Assembly: GCF_002288305.1 (NCBI RefSeq)
Contig: NZ_CP016779.1
Span: 1-64,000 of the forward strand
Reading direction: 5' to 3'
Length of the DNA: 64,000 bases
Source of the DNA: Candidatus Nanopelagicus abundans
GTDB lineage: Bacteria > Actinomycetota > Actinomycetes > Nanopelagicales > Nanopelagicaceae
The position numbers and the translations under genes are program-made. The notes beneath the pieces were generated by a model that saw nothing but the letters and a program-made list of their open reading frames with translations, was not told the DNA's origin and searched no databases. Shown one piece after another: positions 42,411-52,508 of this stretch (positions are counted from its first letter, which is position 1; each line of letters begins with the position of its first letter).

Positions 42411-43196
42411 ATGATTGAAGTAATTAAATCTGTTGACGATTTAGCGCGCCAAAAATGGGATGTATTAGTTCCAACTATGGGCGCACTTCATATCGGGCAC
42501 AAAACATTAATTGAATTAGCAAAAAAAGAAGGCGAGCGAGTAATCGTTAGTATTTTTGTAAACCCACTTCAATTTGAAAATAAAGAGGATTTAATAAATT
42601 ATCCAAAAAGTTTAGATTCTGATATTAATCTGGCTGAAGCTGCAGGTGCTAGTGCTTTATTTATACCAAGTGAAGATGTTATTTATCCTGGTGATATCGA
42701 AAAAATTCCAGCAGGAGTTTTTGGTGATATTTATGAAGGCTCTTCTAGAACTGAACATTTTTCTGGGGTATTAACTGTGGTGAAGCGACTATTTGATCTA
42801 GTTAAACCAAAAGTAGCGGTATTTGGTGAGAAAGATTTTCAGCAACTATTTTTAATTAAACAAATGGTTACACAACTTAAGATTCCCGTTCAGATTATTT
42901 CAGCACCAACTATTCGTGATAATGCTGGATTGGCAGTTTCATCTCGCAATATTAAGTTAGGAAGCGATGGTGAAAAAAAGGCACAGGTAATACATAGAGC
43001 TTTAACAAAACAAACTTTTGAACAGATGCAAAAAGAGATTTCAAGTGAGCCAGGTTTTAAACTAGATTATCTTGAAGTAATAGATGAAAACAGCTTTGAA
43101 AAAGCAAAGACTGATACCCAAAACAAGCGGGTAATTATTGCCGGTTGGGTGAATCAGATCAGATTGATTGACAATATGCCAATGGGGAATAAGTAA
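42411..43196 (+). CDS. panC: Pantothenate synthetase
   Basis: PanC ligates pantoate and beta-alanine. The 261-residue protein shows the nucleotidyl-transferase motifs PTMGALHIGHKTLIELA and GEKDFQQL, and the SSRN motif in AVSSRNIKL. A good GGACTGGAG sequence precedes the ATG. panB and panD, its usual pathway partners, are not in the window. It overlaps nadB by one base. Confidence 0.96.
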   Translation: MIEVIKSVDDLARQKWDVLVPTMGALHIGHKTLIELAKKEGERVIVSIFVNPLQFENKEDLINYPKSLDSDINLAEAAGASALFIPSEDVIYPGDIEKIPAGVFGDIYEGSSRTEHFSGVLTVVKRLFDLVKPKVAVFGEKDFQQLFLIKQMVTQLKIPVQIISAPTIRDNAGLAVSSRNIKLGSDGEKKAQVIHRALTKQTFEQMQKEISSEPGFKLDYLEVIDENSFEKAKTDTQNKRVIIAGWVNQIRLIDNMPMGNK

Positions 43197-44797
43197 TGAA
43201 GTTACTAACTGGCGCACCTGGTTGGAGTACATCAGCTGATGTAATTGTGATCGGTTCTGGTGTTGCAGGTCTTACTACTGCATTAAATTTAAGATCATAT
43301 GGTTTATCTGTTTTATTAGTAACTAAAGCTCGTATTGATGCTGGCTCTACTAAATGGGCACAAGGTGGTATTGCTGCAGCACTTGGGCCTGGTGATACAC
43401 CAGAACAACATAAAAAAGATACATTGGCAGCAGGTGCTGGATTATGTGAAATTAAAGCTGTTGATGTTTTAGTTTCTGAAGGACCAGAAGCTGTTAGAAA
43501 ATTAATTGCACAAGGTGCTGTTTTTGATAAATCTGAAACAGGAGAGATTGCTTTAACTAGAGAAGGTGGACACCTTAGAAATCGAATTCTGCATGCTGGC
43601 GGTGATGCAACTGGTGCTGAGGTTTCAAGAGCGTTATTAGCTGCAGTCAGAGATGACACAGGAATTGAAATTATTGAACATGCACTTGTAATTGATGCTT
43701 TAAAAAGTGGGGCAGGAAAAGTTTGCGGTGTGACAGTGCATGTGATCGGTGCTGGAAGTAGAGATGGTGTTGGCAGAGCCCTTGCTCGCGCAGTTGTAGT
43801 TGCAACTGGCGGCCTTGGGCAGGTTTATTCTCAAACTACCAATCCATCTGTTTCAACTGGTGATGGTGTAGCACTTGCACTTAGAGCCGGAGCAAAAGTA
43901 GGAGATGCTGAGTTTGTGCAATTTCACCCAACAGTTTTATGGCGAGATTTAGCAAATAGAGGCCAGCAACCGTTAATAAGTGAAGCAGTAAGAGGAGAGG
44001 GTGCAATATTACTTAATCATAAAAATGAACAATTTATGGTTGGTAAACATCCTCAAGCAGATCTAGCCCCAAGAGATGTTGTTGCTAAAGAAATCTTTAA
44101 TCAAATGCAACTAAGTGGGCAACCACATGTTTGGCTAGATGCCACAAAGCTTAAAGATTTTGAAGATAGATTTCCAACAATTTACGCCTCTTGTATTGCT
44201 AATGGAATTGATCCAACTAAAGAAAAAATTCCAGTATCACCTGCTTCGCATTACGCCTCTGGTGGTGTTTTAGTTGATTTAAATGGTCAATCATCAGTAC
44301 CTGGGCTTTATATTTGTGGTGAATCAGCATGCACTGGAGCTCATGGTGCTAACCGTCTTGCCTCAAACTCATTGTTAGAAGGATTAGTTTTTGGTGCTCG
44401 AATTGCAGCAATCTTGGCGAAAGATCTACCACCACAAGAAGATCCAATTGAAGATAAAAAAACTATGTTACTTGATCCAAAAATATTACTACCGCTTCAA
44501 ATTGCGATGAGTGAAGGTGCTGGAGTTATGCGATCTGAAACTTCACTTCGTAAAACTATGCAGACATTAGAAGAGTTATCAAAGTTAACAAGTAACGAAC
44601 CAAGAATTGAGGCTTGGGAGGCATCTAATCTTTATCTATTAGCAACTGCCATAGTTAAGTCGGCTTTAATTAGAACTGAATCCCGCGGATCTCACTGGCG
44701 CAGTGATTACCCACAGTCATCTAATAAGTGGTTAAGTAGAGTTATTGAATATCTTGATAAAGATGGTAATTGGTATAGCGAAGTGGAGGAGATCTAA
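43196..44797 (+). CDS. nadB: L-aspartate oxidase
   Basis: NadB oxidises L-aspartate to iminoaspartate with FAD for NAD synthesis. The 533-residue flavoprotein has the dinucleotide motif VIGSGVAGLTTAL, then STKWAQGGIAAA, FVQFHPT, the active-site region HYASGGVLVDLNG and the C-terminal helical domain ending in RGSHWRSDYP. It lies directly before nadC. nadA, which uses its product, is absent from the window. Confidence 0.97.
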   Translation: MKLLTGAPGWSTSADVIVIGSGVAGLTTALNLRSYGLSVLLVTKARIDAGSTKWAQGGIAAALGPGDTPEQHKKDTLAAGAGLCEIKAVDVLVSEGPEAVRKLIAQGAVFDKSETGEIALTREGGHLRNRILHAGGDATGAEVSRALLAAVRDDTGIEIIEHALVIDALKSGAGKVCGVTVHVIGAGSRDGVGRALARAVVVATGGLGQVYSQTTNPSVSTGDGVALALRAGAKVGDAEFVQFHPTVLWRDLANRGQQPLISEAVRGEGAILLNHKNEQFMVGKHPQADLAPRDVVAKEIFNQMQLSGQPHVWLDATKLKDFEDRFPTIYASCIANGIDPTKEKIPVSPASHYASGGVLVDLNGQSSVPGLYICGESACTGAHGANRLASNSLLEGLVFGARIAAILAKDLPPQEDPIEDKKTMLLDPKILLPLQIAMSEGAGVMRSETSLRKTMQTLEELSKLTSNEPRIEAWEASNLYLLATAIVKSALIRTESRGSHWRSDYPQSSNKWLSRVIEYLDKDGNWYSEVEEI

Positions 44798-45670
44798 GTG
44801 AATCAACTACGCGATAATTTAAAAAATCTAGGCTTATCTCCTAATCACATATTTCAACAGGTGAAAGATGCAATTAGTGAAGATTTAGCGGGCGGGCAAG
44901 ATTTAACCTCTGTTGCAACAATTACTCAGTCACAAGTTTCAACTGCTGACTTTACAACTAGAGCAAGTGGTGTAGTGAGCGGACTACATGTTGTAGCAGC
45001 TGTTCTTGAATACTGCGGAGTAAATCATTATGAGGTATTAGTAGATGAAGGAGCAAAAGTTTCGGCGGGTAAAGTATTAATTACCGCGCAAGGAAATACT
45101 CAAAAAATATTATTAGCTGAGCGCACTGCGCTTAACTTTCTATCCCATTTAAGTGGTATTTCAACCTTAACAAATCAATGGGTTAGTGAAATTTCTGGGA
45201 CAAAATGTCAGATTAGAGATACTCGTAAAACTACACCAGGCCTTCGAATGTTAGAAAAATTTGCAGTTCGTATGGGTGGGGGCGTTAATCATCGATTATC
45301 ACTTTCACAAGCTGCGCTAATTAAGGATAACCATATTATGGCTGCGGGAAGTATTTCTGATGCTTTTAATGCAATTAAAAAAATGTATCCAGATAAGTCA
45401 ATTGAGATTGAAGTTGATTCTATCGATCAACTAAAAGAGGCGATCACATTAAAGCCTGATCTAATTTTGTTAGACAACATGAGTACTAATCAATGTAGCG
45501 AAGCAGTCTCAATAACTAATGGCTTAGTAAAACTTGAAGCATCTGGTGGAATAGCAATAACTAATGCGAAAGCTTATGCAGTAACAGGTGTTGATTATTT
45601 AGCTATTGGATCACTTACTCACTCTGCCCCAGCTTTAGATATTGGCCTCGATTTTAGAAAGGGAAAATAA
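44798..45670 (+). CDS. nadC: Nicotinate-nucleotide pyrophosphorylase (quinolinate PRTase)
   Basis: NadC turns quinolinate and PRPP into nicotinate mononucleotide. The 290-residue protein contains RTALNFLSHLSGIST, RDTRKTTPGLRMLEK, the HRLSLSQAALIKDNH block and a C-terminal TIM-like GVDYLAIGSLTHSAP. The start is GTG immediately after the nadB stop with GGAGGAG upstream. It overlaps coaX by one base. Confidence 0.97.
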   Translation: MNQLRDNLKNLGLSPNHIFQQVKDAISEDLAGGQDLTSVATITQSQVSTADFTTRASGVVSGLHVVAAVLEYCGVNHYEVLVDEGAKVSAGKVLITAQGNTQKILLAERTALNFLSHLSGISTLTNQWVSEISGTKCQIRDTRKTTPGLRMLEKFAVRMGGGVNHRLSLSQAALIKDNHIMAAGSISDAFNAIKKMYPDKSIEIEVDSIDQLKEAITLKPDLILLDNMSTNQCSEAVSITNGLVKLEASGGIAITNAKAYAVTGVDYLAIGSLTHSAPALDIGLDFRKGK

Positions 45671-46443
45671 TGCTACTTGCAATAGATGTTGGTAATACCA
45701 ATACCGTTCTTGGAGTTTTTAATAAGGATAAATTAGAACAATCATGGCGGGTAAAGACTGATCCAAGAGACACCGCTGATGAGTTGTGGTTGCAGTACTC
45801 AGCTCTAGTAGATGGCTTTGATATTACTGGTGTTGCTATCTGCTCTACTGTGCCGGCAGTACTTAGAGAGATTAGAAAATTAATTAATGAGCATTACAGT
45901 GATATTAATACAACAATTATTGAGCCAGGAGTAAAAACTGGTGTACCACTATTAGTAGATAACCCTAAAGAAATTGGTGCTGACCGAATTGTTAACTCTT
46001 TAGCTGCTTTTACTTTATATGGTTCAGATGGCCCAGCAATTGTTGTTGATTTTGGAACTTCAACAAATTTAGATGTCGTATCGCCAAAGGGTGAATTTTT
46101 AGGAGGAGCACTTGCACCTGGTATTGAAATATCAGTTGAAGCACTTGCTGCCAGGGCTGCGCAACTTCGTAAAGTTGAGTTAGTTAGACCAAAATCTGTA
46201 ATTGGTAAAAATACAGTTGAAGCGTTGCAATCTGGAACTATCTACGGATTTGCAGGTCAAGTAGATGGCTTGGTTAACCGAATAATTGATGAGCTCACAG
46301 ATTTATATCCACAAGCAGGTGAGGTTGTTGTAATAGCAACTGGTGGTCTTGCACCACTAGTGCTTGGAATTAGTGAAACGATAGAGTTTCACGAACCAGA
46401 TCTGACATTAATCGGATTACGGTTAGTACATGAGCGTAATTAA
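45670..46443 (+). CDS. coaX: Type III pantothenate kinase
   Basis: CoaX phosphorylates pantothenate at the start of CoA synthesis; type III enzymes are insensitive to CoA feedback. The 257-residue protein belongs to the ASKHA fold with LAIDVGNTNTVLGVF, IGADRIVNSLAA and VDFGTSTNLDVV. It is the last gene of the folate-pantothenate-NAD-CoA run, placing panC and coaX in one operon. Confidence 0.96.
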   Translation: MLLAIDVGNTNTVLGVFNKDKLEQSWRVKTDPRDTADELWLQYSALVDGFDITGVAICSTVPAVLREIRKLINEHYSDINTTIIEPGVKTGVPLLVDNPKEIGADRIVNSLAAFTLYGSDGPAIVVDFGTSTNLDVVSPKGEFLGGALAPGIEISVEALAARAAQLRKVELVRPKSVIGKNTVEALQSGTIYGFAGQVDGLVNRIIDELTDLYPQAGEVVVIATGGLAPLVLGISETIEFHEPDLTLIGLRLVHERN

Positions 46444-46466
46444 TTCATAACCATCACACTGCGCGC

Positions 46467-46472
46467 TAGGAT
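46467..46472 (+). promoter_or_regulatory. Candidate lysS promoter -10 element
   Basis: TAGGAT lies ten bases before the lysS ATG at 46483, in a 39-base gap. The transcript would carry only a few leader bases. Confidence 0.45.
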
Positions 46473-46482
46473 TTAACTCATT

Positions 46483-47979
46483 ATGGCTGATGAAGATGAT
46501 CTACCCGAACAACTGCGAATCCGGCGAGAAAAAAGAGCTGGGATATTAAAGCGGGGTGCTCAGGCCTACCCAGTCTCAGTACCAAGAACTACTTCATTAC
46601 TTGCAATTCGGCAAAAGCATAAAGATTTACCAATTGATGTTTCAACTGGGATTATCGAATCTGTAACTGGGCGAGTCATTTTTAAACGTGATACTGGAAA
46701 ACTATGTTTTGCAAACTTGCGTGAAGGTGATGGCACTGAACTACAAGCTATGTTTTCATTAGATAAAATCGGTGAAGAACAACTTGAAATATGGAAATCA
46801 GAGATTGATTTAGGCGATATCGTTTCAGTAACTGGTGAGGTAATTACTTCTAAACGTGGTGAGTTATCAATACTTGCTAATTCATTTACTCTAGCTGCTA
46901 AAGCACTTCGCCCACTACCAGTTGAGCACAAACCACTCTCTGAAGAGAGTCGAGTAAGAATGCGTTATGTTGATTTAATTGTCAGACCAGAGGCAAGAGA
47001 AAACGCCAGATTGCGGCCAGCAGTTATGAGATCACTTCGAAATACATTTAATGCCCGCAACTTTTTAGAGGTTGAAACACCAATGCTTCAGGTTATGCAT
47101 GGTGGCGCAGCTGCTAGACCGTTTAAAACTTTTAGCAATGCCTATGAAATGGATCTATTTTTAAGAATTGCCCCTGAGTTATATCTAAAAAGATGTGTTG
47201 TTGGTGGGCTTGAGAGAGTATTTGAAATAAATCGAAACTTTCGAAACGAGGGAGCTGATTCATCTCATTCACCAGAGTTTGCAATGATTGAAACTTATGA
47301 GGCATATGGTGACTGGAACAGTATGGCTGAGTTAACTAGAACCTTAATCCAAGACGCAGCTAAAGAAGTTTTTGGATCTCATGTGGTTAAACATCATGAC
47401 GGGCGAGAGTTAGACCTTAGTGGTAAGTGGAGTGAAGTTTCACTCTTTGATGCTATTTCAGATGCAGTTGGTGAAAAGGTGAGTGCTCAAACATCTAATG
47501 ATGATTTAAAGAAGATTGCTACTAAGTTAGGAATCAAGTGTGATCCAAAATGGGTAACAGGTAAGTTAGCTGAAGTCATATTTGAGCATGCTGGAGTTAA
47601 TAAGTTAACTGGGCCAACATTTGTTAAAGGATTTCCAATCGACACATCTCCATTAGTACGAGCGCACCGAGAAACTTCAGGAATTGCTGAAAAATGGGAT
47701 CTATACATCGAAGGTTTTGAATTAGCCACTGGCTATTCAGAGCTAATTGATCCAGTCATTCAACGTGAACGATTAGTTGAGCAGACAAAACTTGCGGCAA
47801 CTGGTGATTTAGAAGCGATGGGGTTAGATGAAGACTTCTTAAGAGCAATGGAATATGGCATGCCACCAATGGGTGGAATGGGTATGGGTGTTGATCGATT
47901 ATTGATGGCACTTACTGGTTTAGGAATTAGGGAAACAATTTTATTTCCATTAGTAAAGCCAACTTCTGGAGATGAGTAA
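46483..47979 (+). CDS. lysS: Lysyl-tRNA synthetase, class II
   Basis: LysS charges tRNA-Lys. The 498-residue protein has an N-terminal OB-fold anticodon domain (about 55-150) and class II motifs: motif 2 in FEINRNFRNEGADSSHSPEF and motif 3 in GMGVDRLLMAL. The region is intact and of normal length. It overlaps the following acetyltransferase gene by one base. Confidence 0.98.
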   Translation: MADEDDLPEQLRIRREKRAGILKRGAQAYPVSVPRTTSLLAIRQKHKDLPIDVSTGIIESVTGRVIFKRDTGKLCFANLREGDGTELQAMFSLDKIGEEQLEIWKSEIDLGDIVSVTGEVITSKRGELSILANSFTLAAKALRPLPVEHKPLSEESRVRMRYVDLIVRPEARENARLRPAVMRSLRNTFNARNFLEVETPMLQVMHGGAAARPFKTFSNAYEMDLFLRIAPELYLKRCVVGGLERVFEINRNFRNEGADSSHSPEFAMIETYEAYGDWNSMAELTRTLIQDAAKEVFGSHVVKHHDGRELDLSGKWSEVSLFDAISDAVGEKVSAQTSNDDLKKIATKLGIKCDPKWVTGKLAEVIFEHAGVNKLTGPTFVKGFPIDTSPLVRAHRETSGIAEKWDLYIEGFELATGYSELIDPVIQRERLVEQTKLAATGDLEAMGLDEDFLRAMEYGMPPMGGMGMGVDRLLMALTGLGIRETILFPLVKPTSGDE

Positions 47980-48476
47980 TGTCAGCACTAATAAGGCCGG
48001 CAAAAACTTCAGATATTAAAAAAATCAGAACAATTATCGATGCATATGTTTCTGGGCGCAGGTTACTCGCTAAAGAAACAGTCACACTTTTTGAAAGTGT
48101 TCAGGAATTTACAGTTGCGGAAGTTGATTCAGAAGTAGTCGGTTGTGGCGCGCTACATGTTCTTTGGGAAGATTTGGCTGAAGTTAGAACAGTTGCAGTA
48201 ATTGAAAGTATGCAGGGTAAGGGAATAGGGCATACGATCTTGGAAAATATATTAGCTAGAGCAAAAGAAATTGGTGTTAAAAAAGTATTTTGCTTAACTT
48301 TTGAAACCAAATTCTTTGGTTCACATGGGTTTACAGAAATACAGGGCTCACCAGTTGAACCAGATGTTTATGCCCAATTACTTCGCTCATACGATGCAGG
48401 TATTGCTGAATTCTTAGACTTAGAAAGTGTTAAACCTAACACTCTGGGAAATACCAGAATGTTGAAAATTCTTTAA
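47979..48476 (+). CDS. argA: GNAT-type amino-acid N-acetyltransferase (ArgA-like)
   Basis: The 165-residue GNAT protein resembles the stand-alone N-acetylglutamate synthase of mycobacteria (Rv2747). Points of likeness are TVTLFESVQEFTVAEV, CGALHVLWEDLAEVRTVAV, the acetyl-CoA loop SMQGKGIGHTIL, FLSHGF-like FFGSHGFTEI and VKPNTLGNTRML. That enzyme makes N-acetylglutamate for arginine synthesis. The match is from memory of the family, so the substrate is probable, not proven. It is coupled to lysS. Confidence 0.78.
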   Translation: MSALIRPAKTSDIKKIRTIIDAYVSGRRLLAKETVTLFESVQEFTVAEVDSEVVGCGALHVLWEDLAEVRTVAVIESMQGKGIGHTILENILARAKEIGVKKVFCLTFETKFFGSHGFTEIQGSPVEPDVYAQLLRSYDAGIAEFLDLESVKPNTLGNTRMLKIL

Positions 48477-48482
48477 AGTTTT

Positions 48483-48550
48483 GGGCATAAATGCCCCAGT
48501 TATAGGGTTATAAGGGTGTAACACACCCAATATATGGGTGAGTTATTCAC
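48483..48550 (+). promoter_or_regulatory. Three inverted repeats upstream of clpC
   Basis: GGGCAT-AA-ATGCCC (48483-48496), GGGTGT-AAC-ACACCC (48514-48528) and GTGA-N5-TCAC (48538-48550) lie in tandem between the acetyltransferase and the clpC promoter. The middle one is a perfect 15-base palindrome around AAC. They may be operators for a clpC regulator; the first could also be a weak transcript-end hairpin. They do not match the ClgR or HAIR consensus. Confidence 0.45.
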
Positions 48551-48586
48551 AGCCAAATTAAAGTGCGCAAGGTCCCCCCTTGGCAT

Positions 48587-48592
48587 TAGGCT
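48587..48592 (+). promoter_or_regulatory. Candidate clpC promoter -10 element
   Basis: TAGGCT at 48587-48592 predicts a start near 48599 and a leader of about 22 bases carrying the GAGGGAAGGGTGAG ribosome site before ATG 48621. Confidence 0.5.
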
Positions 48593-48620
48593 ATTTACAT
48601 CAGAGGGAAGGGTGAGCCAG

Positions 48621-51119
48621 ATGTTTGAGCGGTTTACAGATCGTGCAAGACGCGTTGTAGTACTAGCGCAAGAAGAAGCACGCATGCTCAACCATAATTA
48701 CATTGGCACCGAACATATTCTTTTAGGTTTAATTCACGAAGGTGAAGGCGTTGCTGCTAAAGGCCTTGAATCATTGGGTATTTCTTTAGAAGCAGTTCGC
48801 TCCCAAGTTGAAGAAATAATTGGCCAAGGACAACAAGCACCATCTGGTCATATTCCATTTACACCAAGAGCTAAAAAAGTTTTAGAGCTTTCTCTTCGTG
48901 AGGCGCTGCAACTAGGACATAACTACATTGGTACTGAACATATTCTTTTAGGTTTAATTCGTGAAGGTGAAGGAGTAGCTGCGCAAGTATTGGTAAAACT
49001 AGGAGCTGATCTATCACGTGTTCGCCAGCAAGTTATTCAATTGCTTTCAGGTTACCAAGGCAAAGAGGCGGTTACATCAGGTGGACCAGCTGAAGGTCAA
49101 GCATCAACATCATTAGTATTAGATCAGTTTGGCCGCAACTTAACTCAAGCTGCACGTGAAGGAAAATTAGATCCAGTAATTGGTCGTGAAAAAGAGATCG
49201 AACGAGTTATGCAGATTTTATCTCGCCGGACTAAAAACAACCCAGTTTTAATTGGTGAACCAGGTGTTGGAAAGACTGCTGTTGTTGAAGGTTTAGCACA
49301 AGCAATTGTTAAAGGTGATATTCCAGAAACTCTTAAAGATAAACAACTTTACTCATTAGATCTTGGCGCCCTAGTTGCAGGATCTCGCTACCGTGGTGAT
49401 TTTGAAGAGCGACTAAAGAAAGTACTAAAAGAAATTAGAACTCGTGGCGACATTATTTTGTTTATTGATGAAATTCATACTTTAGTTGGAGCAGGTGCAG
49501 CTGAAGGCGCAATTGATGCAGCTTCAATTCTTAAGCCAATGCTTGCACGAGGTGAATTACAGACAATTGGTGCAACTACACTTGATGAATATCGCAAACA
49601 CCTTGAAAAAGATGCAGCACTTGAGCGACGCTTTCAACCAATTCAAGTAGCAGAACCAACTGTTGCGCACACAATTGAAATTCTTAAAGGACTTCGAGAT
49701 CGTTATGAAAGCCACCATAAGGTATCTATTTCAGATGGTGCATTAGTTTCAGCCGCTACGTTGGCTGATCGCTATGTTTCAGATCGCCATTTACCTGATA
49801 AAGCAATTGATTTAATTGATGAGGCTGGTTCACGTCTTCGTATCCGACGAATGACCGTGCCACCTGAAATTCGTGAGTTTGATGACAAGATTGCAGCAGC
49901 GCGAAAAGAGAAAGAATCTGCAATTGATGGTCAAGATTTTGAAAAGGCAGCATCTCTTCGTGATAAAGAAAAGAACTTAATTACTGAGAAAGCTGAGCGA
50001 GAGAAGAATTGGAAAGCTGGCGATCTTGATGTGGTTGCTGAAGTTGATGAAGAGTTAATTGCTGAAGTTTTATCAACTGCAACAGGTATTCCAGTATTTA
50101 AGTTAACTGAGGCAGAGACTGCCAGATTACTTAAAATGGAGGATGAATTACACCGAAGAGTTATTGGACAAGATCAAGCAATTAAGGCGCTTTCACAAGC
50201 AATTCGTCGAACACGTGCTGGTCTTAAAGATCCAAAACGTCCTGGTGGATCATTTATTTTCGCTGGTCCTTCTGGTGTTGGTAAGACTGAACTTTCTAGA
50301 ACACTTGCCCAATTCTTATTTGGGGATGCCGATGCATTAATTCAATTAGATATGTCTGAGTACTCTGAAAAACATACTGCCTCTCGTTTATTTGGTGCAC
50401 CTCCTGGTTATGTTGGTTATGACGAGGGTGGTCAATTAACTGAAAAAGTTCGCCGCCGTCCATTCTCAGTTGTGTTATTTGATGAGATCGAAAAAGCACA
50501 TCCAGATATCTTTAACTCACTACTACAGGTATTAGAAGATGGTCGCTTAACTGATGCTCAAGGACGAGTAGTTGACTTTAAGAACACAATTATCATCATG
50601 ACTACCAACCTTGGTACTCGTGATATCTCTAAATCATTATCACTTGGCTTTGCTAATGTGGCAGATGCTCAGGGAAGTTATGAACGTATGAAAGCAAAGG
50701 TTGGTGATGAACTTAAGACTCACTTCCGTCCTGAGTTTTTAAACCGTATTGATGACATAGTTGTATTCCATCAATTAACTGAAGCTGAGATAGTAAAGAT
50801 TGTTGATCTAATGGTTGCGCATTTAGATGAACGCTTGAAGGCAAAAGATATGGGAATTGAGTTAACAACTGGGGCAAAGTCATTGCTTGCTAAGCGTGGT
50901 TATGACCCAGTGCTTGGCGCTCGACCACTTCGTAGAACAATTCAACGTGAATTAGAGGATGTTCTATCTGAGAAGATGTTATTTGGAGATTTAAAAGCTG
51001 GTGAAATTATTTTAGTTGATGTTTCAGATGAAACAGATACTGCAACCTTCACCTTCAAAGGAACTCCTAAATCTGCTTTGCCAGATACTCCTGGTGATTT
51101 AGCAGAAGCAACTAATTAA
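48621..51119 (+). CDS. clpC: ATP-dependent Clp protease ATPase subunit ClpC
   Basis: ClpC unfolds substrates and feeds them to ClpP. The 832-residue protein has two ClpN repeats (each with [13 protein letters not shown]), two AAA+ modules with Walker A GEPGVGKT and GPSGVGKT, and a UVR-type coiled middle domain (about 415-450) containing [13 protein letters not shown] chose ATG 48621 ([13 protein letters not shown]), the conserved ClpC N-terminus, rather than an in-frame ATG at 48534 whose extra 29 residues look like translated promoter. The stop overlaps convergent radA by eight bases. Confidence 0.97.
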   Translation: MFERFTDRARRVVVLAQEEARMLNHNYIGTEHILLGLIHEGEGVAAKGLESLGISLEAVRSQVEEIIGQGQQAPSGHIPFTPRAKKVLELSLREALQLGHNYIGTEHILLGLIREGEGVAAQVLVKLGADLSRVRQQVIQLLSGYQGKEAVTSGGPAEGQASTSLVLDQFGRNLTQAAREGKLDPVIGREKEIERVMQILSRRTKNNPVLIGEPGVGKTAVVEGLAQAIVKGDIPETLKDKQLYSLDLGALVAGSRYRGDFEERLKKVLKEIRTRGDIILFIDEIHTLVGAGAAEGAIDAASILKPMLARGELQTIGATTLDEYRKHLEKDAALERRFQPIQVAEPTVAHTIEILKGLRDRYESHHKVSISDGALVSAATLADRYVSDRHLPDKAIDLIDEAGSRLRIRRMTVPPEIREFDDKIAAARKEKESAIDGQDFEKAASLRDKEKNLITEKAEREKNWKAGDLDVVAEVDEELIAEVLSTATGIPVFKLTEAETARLLKMEDELHRRVIGQDQAIKALSQAIRRTRAGLKDPKRPGGSFIFAGPSGVGKTELSRTLAQFLFGDADALIQLDMSEYSEKHTASRLFGAPPGYVGYDEGGQLTEKVRRRPFSVVLFDEIEKAHPDIFNSLLQVLEDGRLTDAQGRVVDFKNTIIIMTTNLGTRDISKSLSLGFANVADAQGSYERMKAKVGDELKTHFRPEFLNRIDDIVVFHQLTEAEIVKIVDLMVAHLDERLKAKDMGIELTTGAKSLLAKRGYDPVLGARPLRRTIQRELEDVLSEKMLFGDLKAGEIILVDVSDETDTATFTFKGTPKSALPDTPGDLAEATN

Positions 51120-52482
51120 TCTTCACCTTACTAATCGCCTGTTCTAATCTAGCTGCTTCAAGTATTTCAATTCCAGAAATTTTTAAATCACTTCCGATTG
51201 GCACAATTGCGCGTTTAAAGCCAAGCCGAGCAGCTTCACTAACTCTTTGATTAACTCCATTTACTTTTCTTATTTCACCAGCTAATCCAACTTCACCAAT
51301 TGCAACTAAATCAGCAGGTAGTGCTAATCCTTTTGCAGCTGAGGCTACAGAAAGTGCTACCGCAAGATCAGCTGATGGTTCACTTATTTTCATACCACCA
51401 ACAGTTGCAACATAAACATCACGCCCAGATATTTTAATTCCAGCTCTTAGTTCTAATACAGCAAGTGTCATAGCAGTTCTTGAGTTATCTAATCCGCTTG
51501 TGACTCGCCTTGAATTACCCCAATCTCTACCATCTGGATTGCCAGTACTAACTAGTGATTGGATCTCAGCAAGGAGTGCCCGCCTGCCCTCTAGTGCAAC
51601 TGTCACACATGTTCCAGGAACTGGATCAGTATGACGAGAGGTAAATAAACCAGTTGGATCAGGTAAACCAATAATTCCAGAATCATTTAAATCAAAACAG
51701 CCAACCTCATCAGAGGCACCAAATCTATTTTTAATTGTTCTAATCAACCTAAGCCTTGAATGCCTTTCACCTTCAAAATTAAGGACAACATCTACTAGGT
51801 GTTCAAGTAATCGTGGGCCAGCAATTGAACCATCTTTAGTCACATGGCCAACTAACACCAAAGTTATTGCGCGCTCTTTTGCAATTCTAATTAATGCTGC
51901 TGCAATTTCTCGAACCTGTGTGACACCACCAGGTGCACCATCAACAGTTGTACTTGAAATAGTTTGAATTGAATCAATTACTAATAACTCTGGTTTAACC
52001 GAATCAATATGTGCAATTACTGCGCCAAGATCAGATTCAGCGGCCAGCCATAAATTCTTATCAATTGCATTTAACCGCTCTGCTCTAAGCCTTACCTGTG
52101 AAGCTGACTCTTCACCACTTATGTATAAAGAAAGAATTCCTTGTTTAGCAGTTTCAGCAGCAACTGTTAGTAGAAGCGTTGATTTACCCACACCTGGTTC
52201 ACCCGCTAATAAAATTGCAGCTCCAGGTACTAATCCACCACCTAAAACTCTATCTAATTCACCAACTCCACTAGTTCTAGCTTTTGCACTTGCTAAATCA
52301 ACATCACCAATTGGTTTTGCAGCCGAAGTAATTGATCCAGCAACTAATGAGAGTTTTTTTGGAGCAGCTATTTCTTCAACGCTTCCCCATGCCTGACACT
52401 CACCACAACGTCCAACCCATTTGGTTGCACTCCAACCACATTCAACGCAACGAAAAGGATCTTTTGCAGGTGCTTTAGCCAT
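51112..52482 (-). CDS. radA: DNA repair protein RadA
   Basis: RadA is a RecA-like, DnaB-related helicase that promotes branch migration in recombination. The 456-residue protein has an N-terminal C4 zinc finger (CVECG and CGECQ near residues 12-30), Walker A GEPGVGKSTLL, the RadA-specific KNRFGASDEVG motif and a C-terminal Lon-like domain. It has a leaderless-type promoter. The convergent clpC-radA arrangement leaves no intergenic DNA. Confidence 0.97.
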   Translation of the reverse strand: MAKAPAKDPFRCVECGWSATKWVGRCGECQAWGSVEEIAAPKKLSLVAGSITSAAKPIGDVDLASAKARTSGVGELDRVLGGGLVPGAAILLAGEPGVGKSTLLLTVAAETAKQGILSLYISGEESASQVRLRAERLNAIDKNLWLAAESDLGAVIAHIDSVKPELLVIDSIQTISSTTVDGAPGGVTQVREIAAALIRIAKERAITLVLVGHVTKDGSIAGPRLLEHLVDVVLNFEGERHSRLRLIRTIKNRFGASDEVGCFDLNDSGIIGLPDPTGLFTSRHTDPVPGTCVTVALEGRRALLAEIQSLVSTGNPDGRDWGNSRRVTSGLDNSRTAMTLAVLELRAGIKISGRDVYVATVGGMKISEPSADLAVALSVASAAKGLALPADLVAIGEVGLAGEIRKVNGVNQRVSEAARLGFKRAIVPIGSDLKISGIEILEAARLEQAISKVKIN

Positions 52483-52488
52483 AGCGGT

Positions 52489-52494
52489 AATCTA
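52489..52494 (-). promoter_or_regulatory. Leaderless-type -10 element for radA
   Basis: On the minus strand TAGATT is followed by six bases and the ATG at 52482. It lies in the 26-base gap after the Cys-rich gene, so radA can be expressed independently of it. Confidence 0.6.
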
Positions 52495-52508
52495 ATACTA
52501 ACCACTGA

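Noticed and set aside
48534-48620. N-terminal extension of clpC from an in-frame ATG at 48534
   Set aside because: The 29 extra residues have no likeness to ClpC, cover the promoter region with TAGGCT, and the conserved start [11 protein letters not shown] with a ribosome site lies at 48621.
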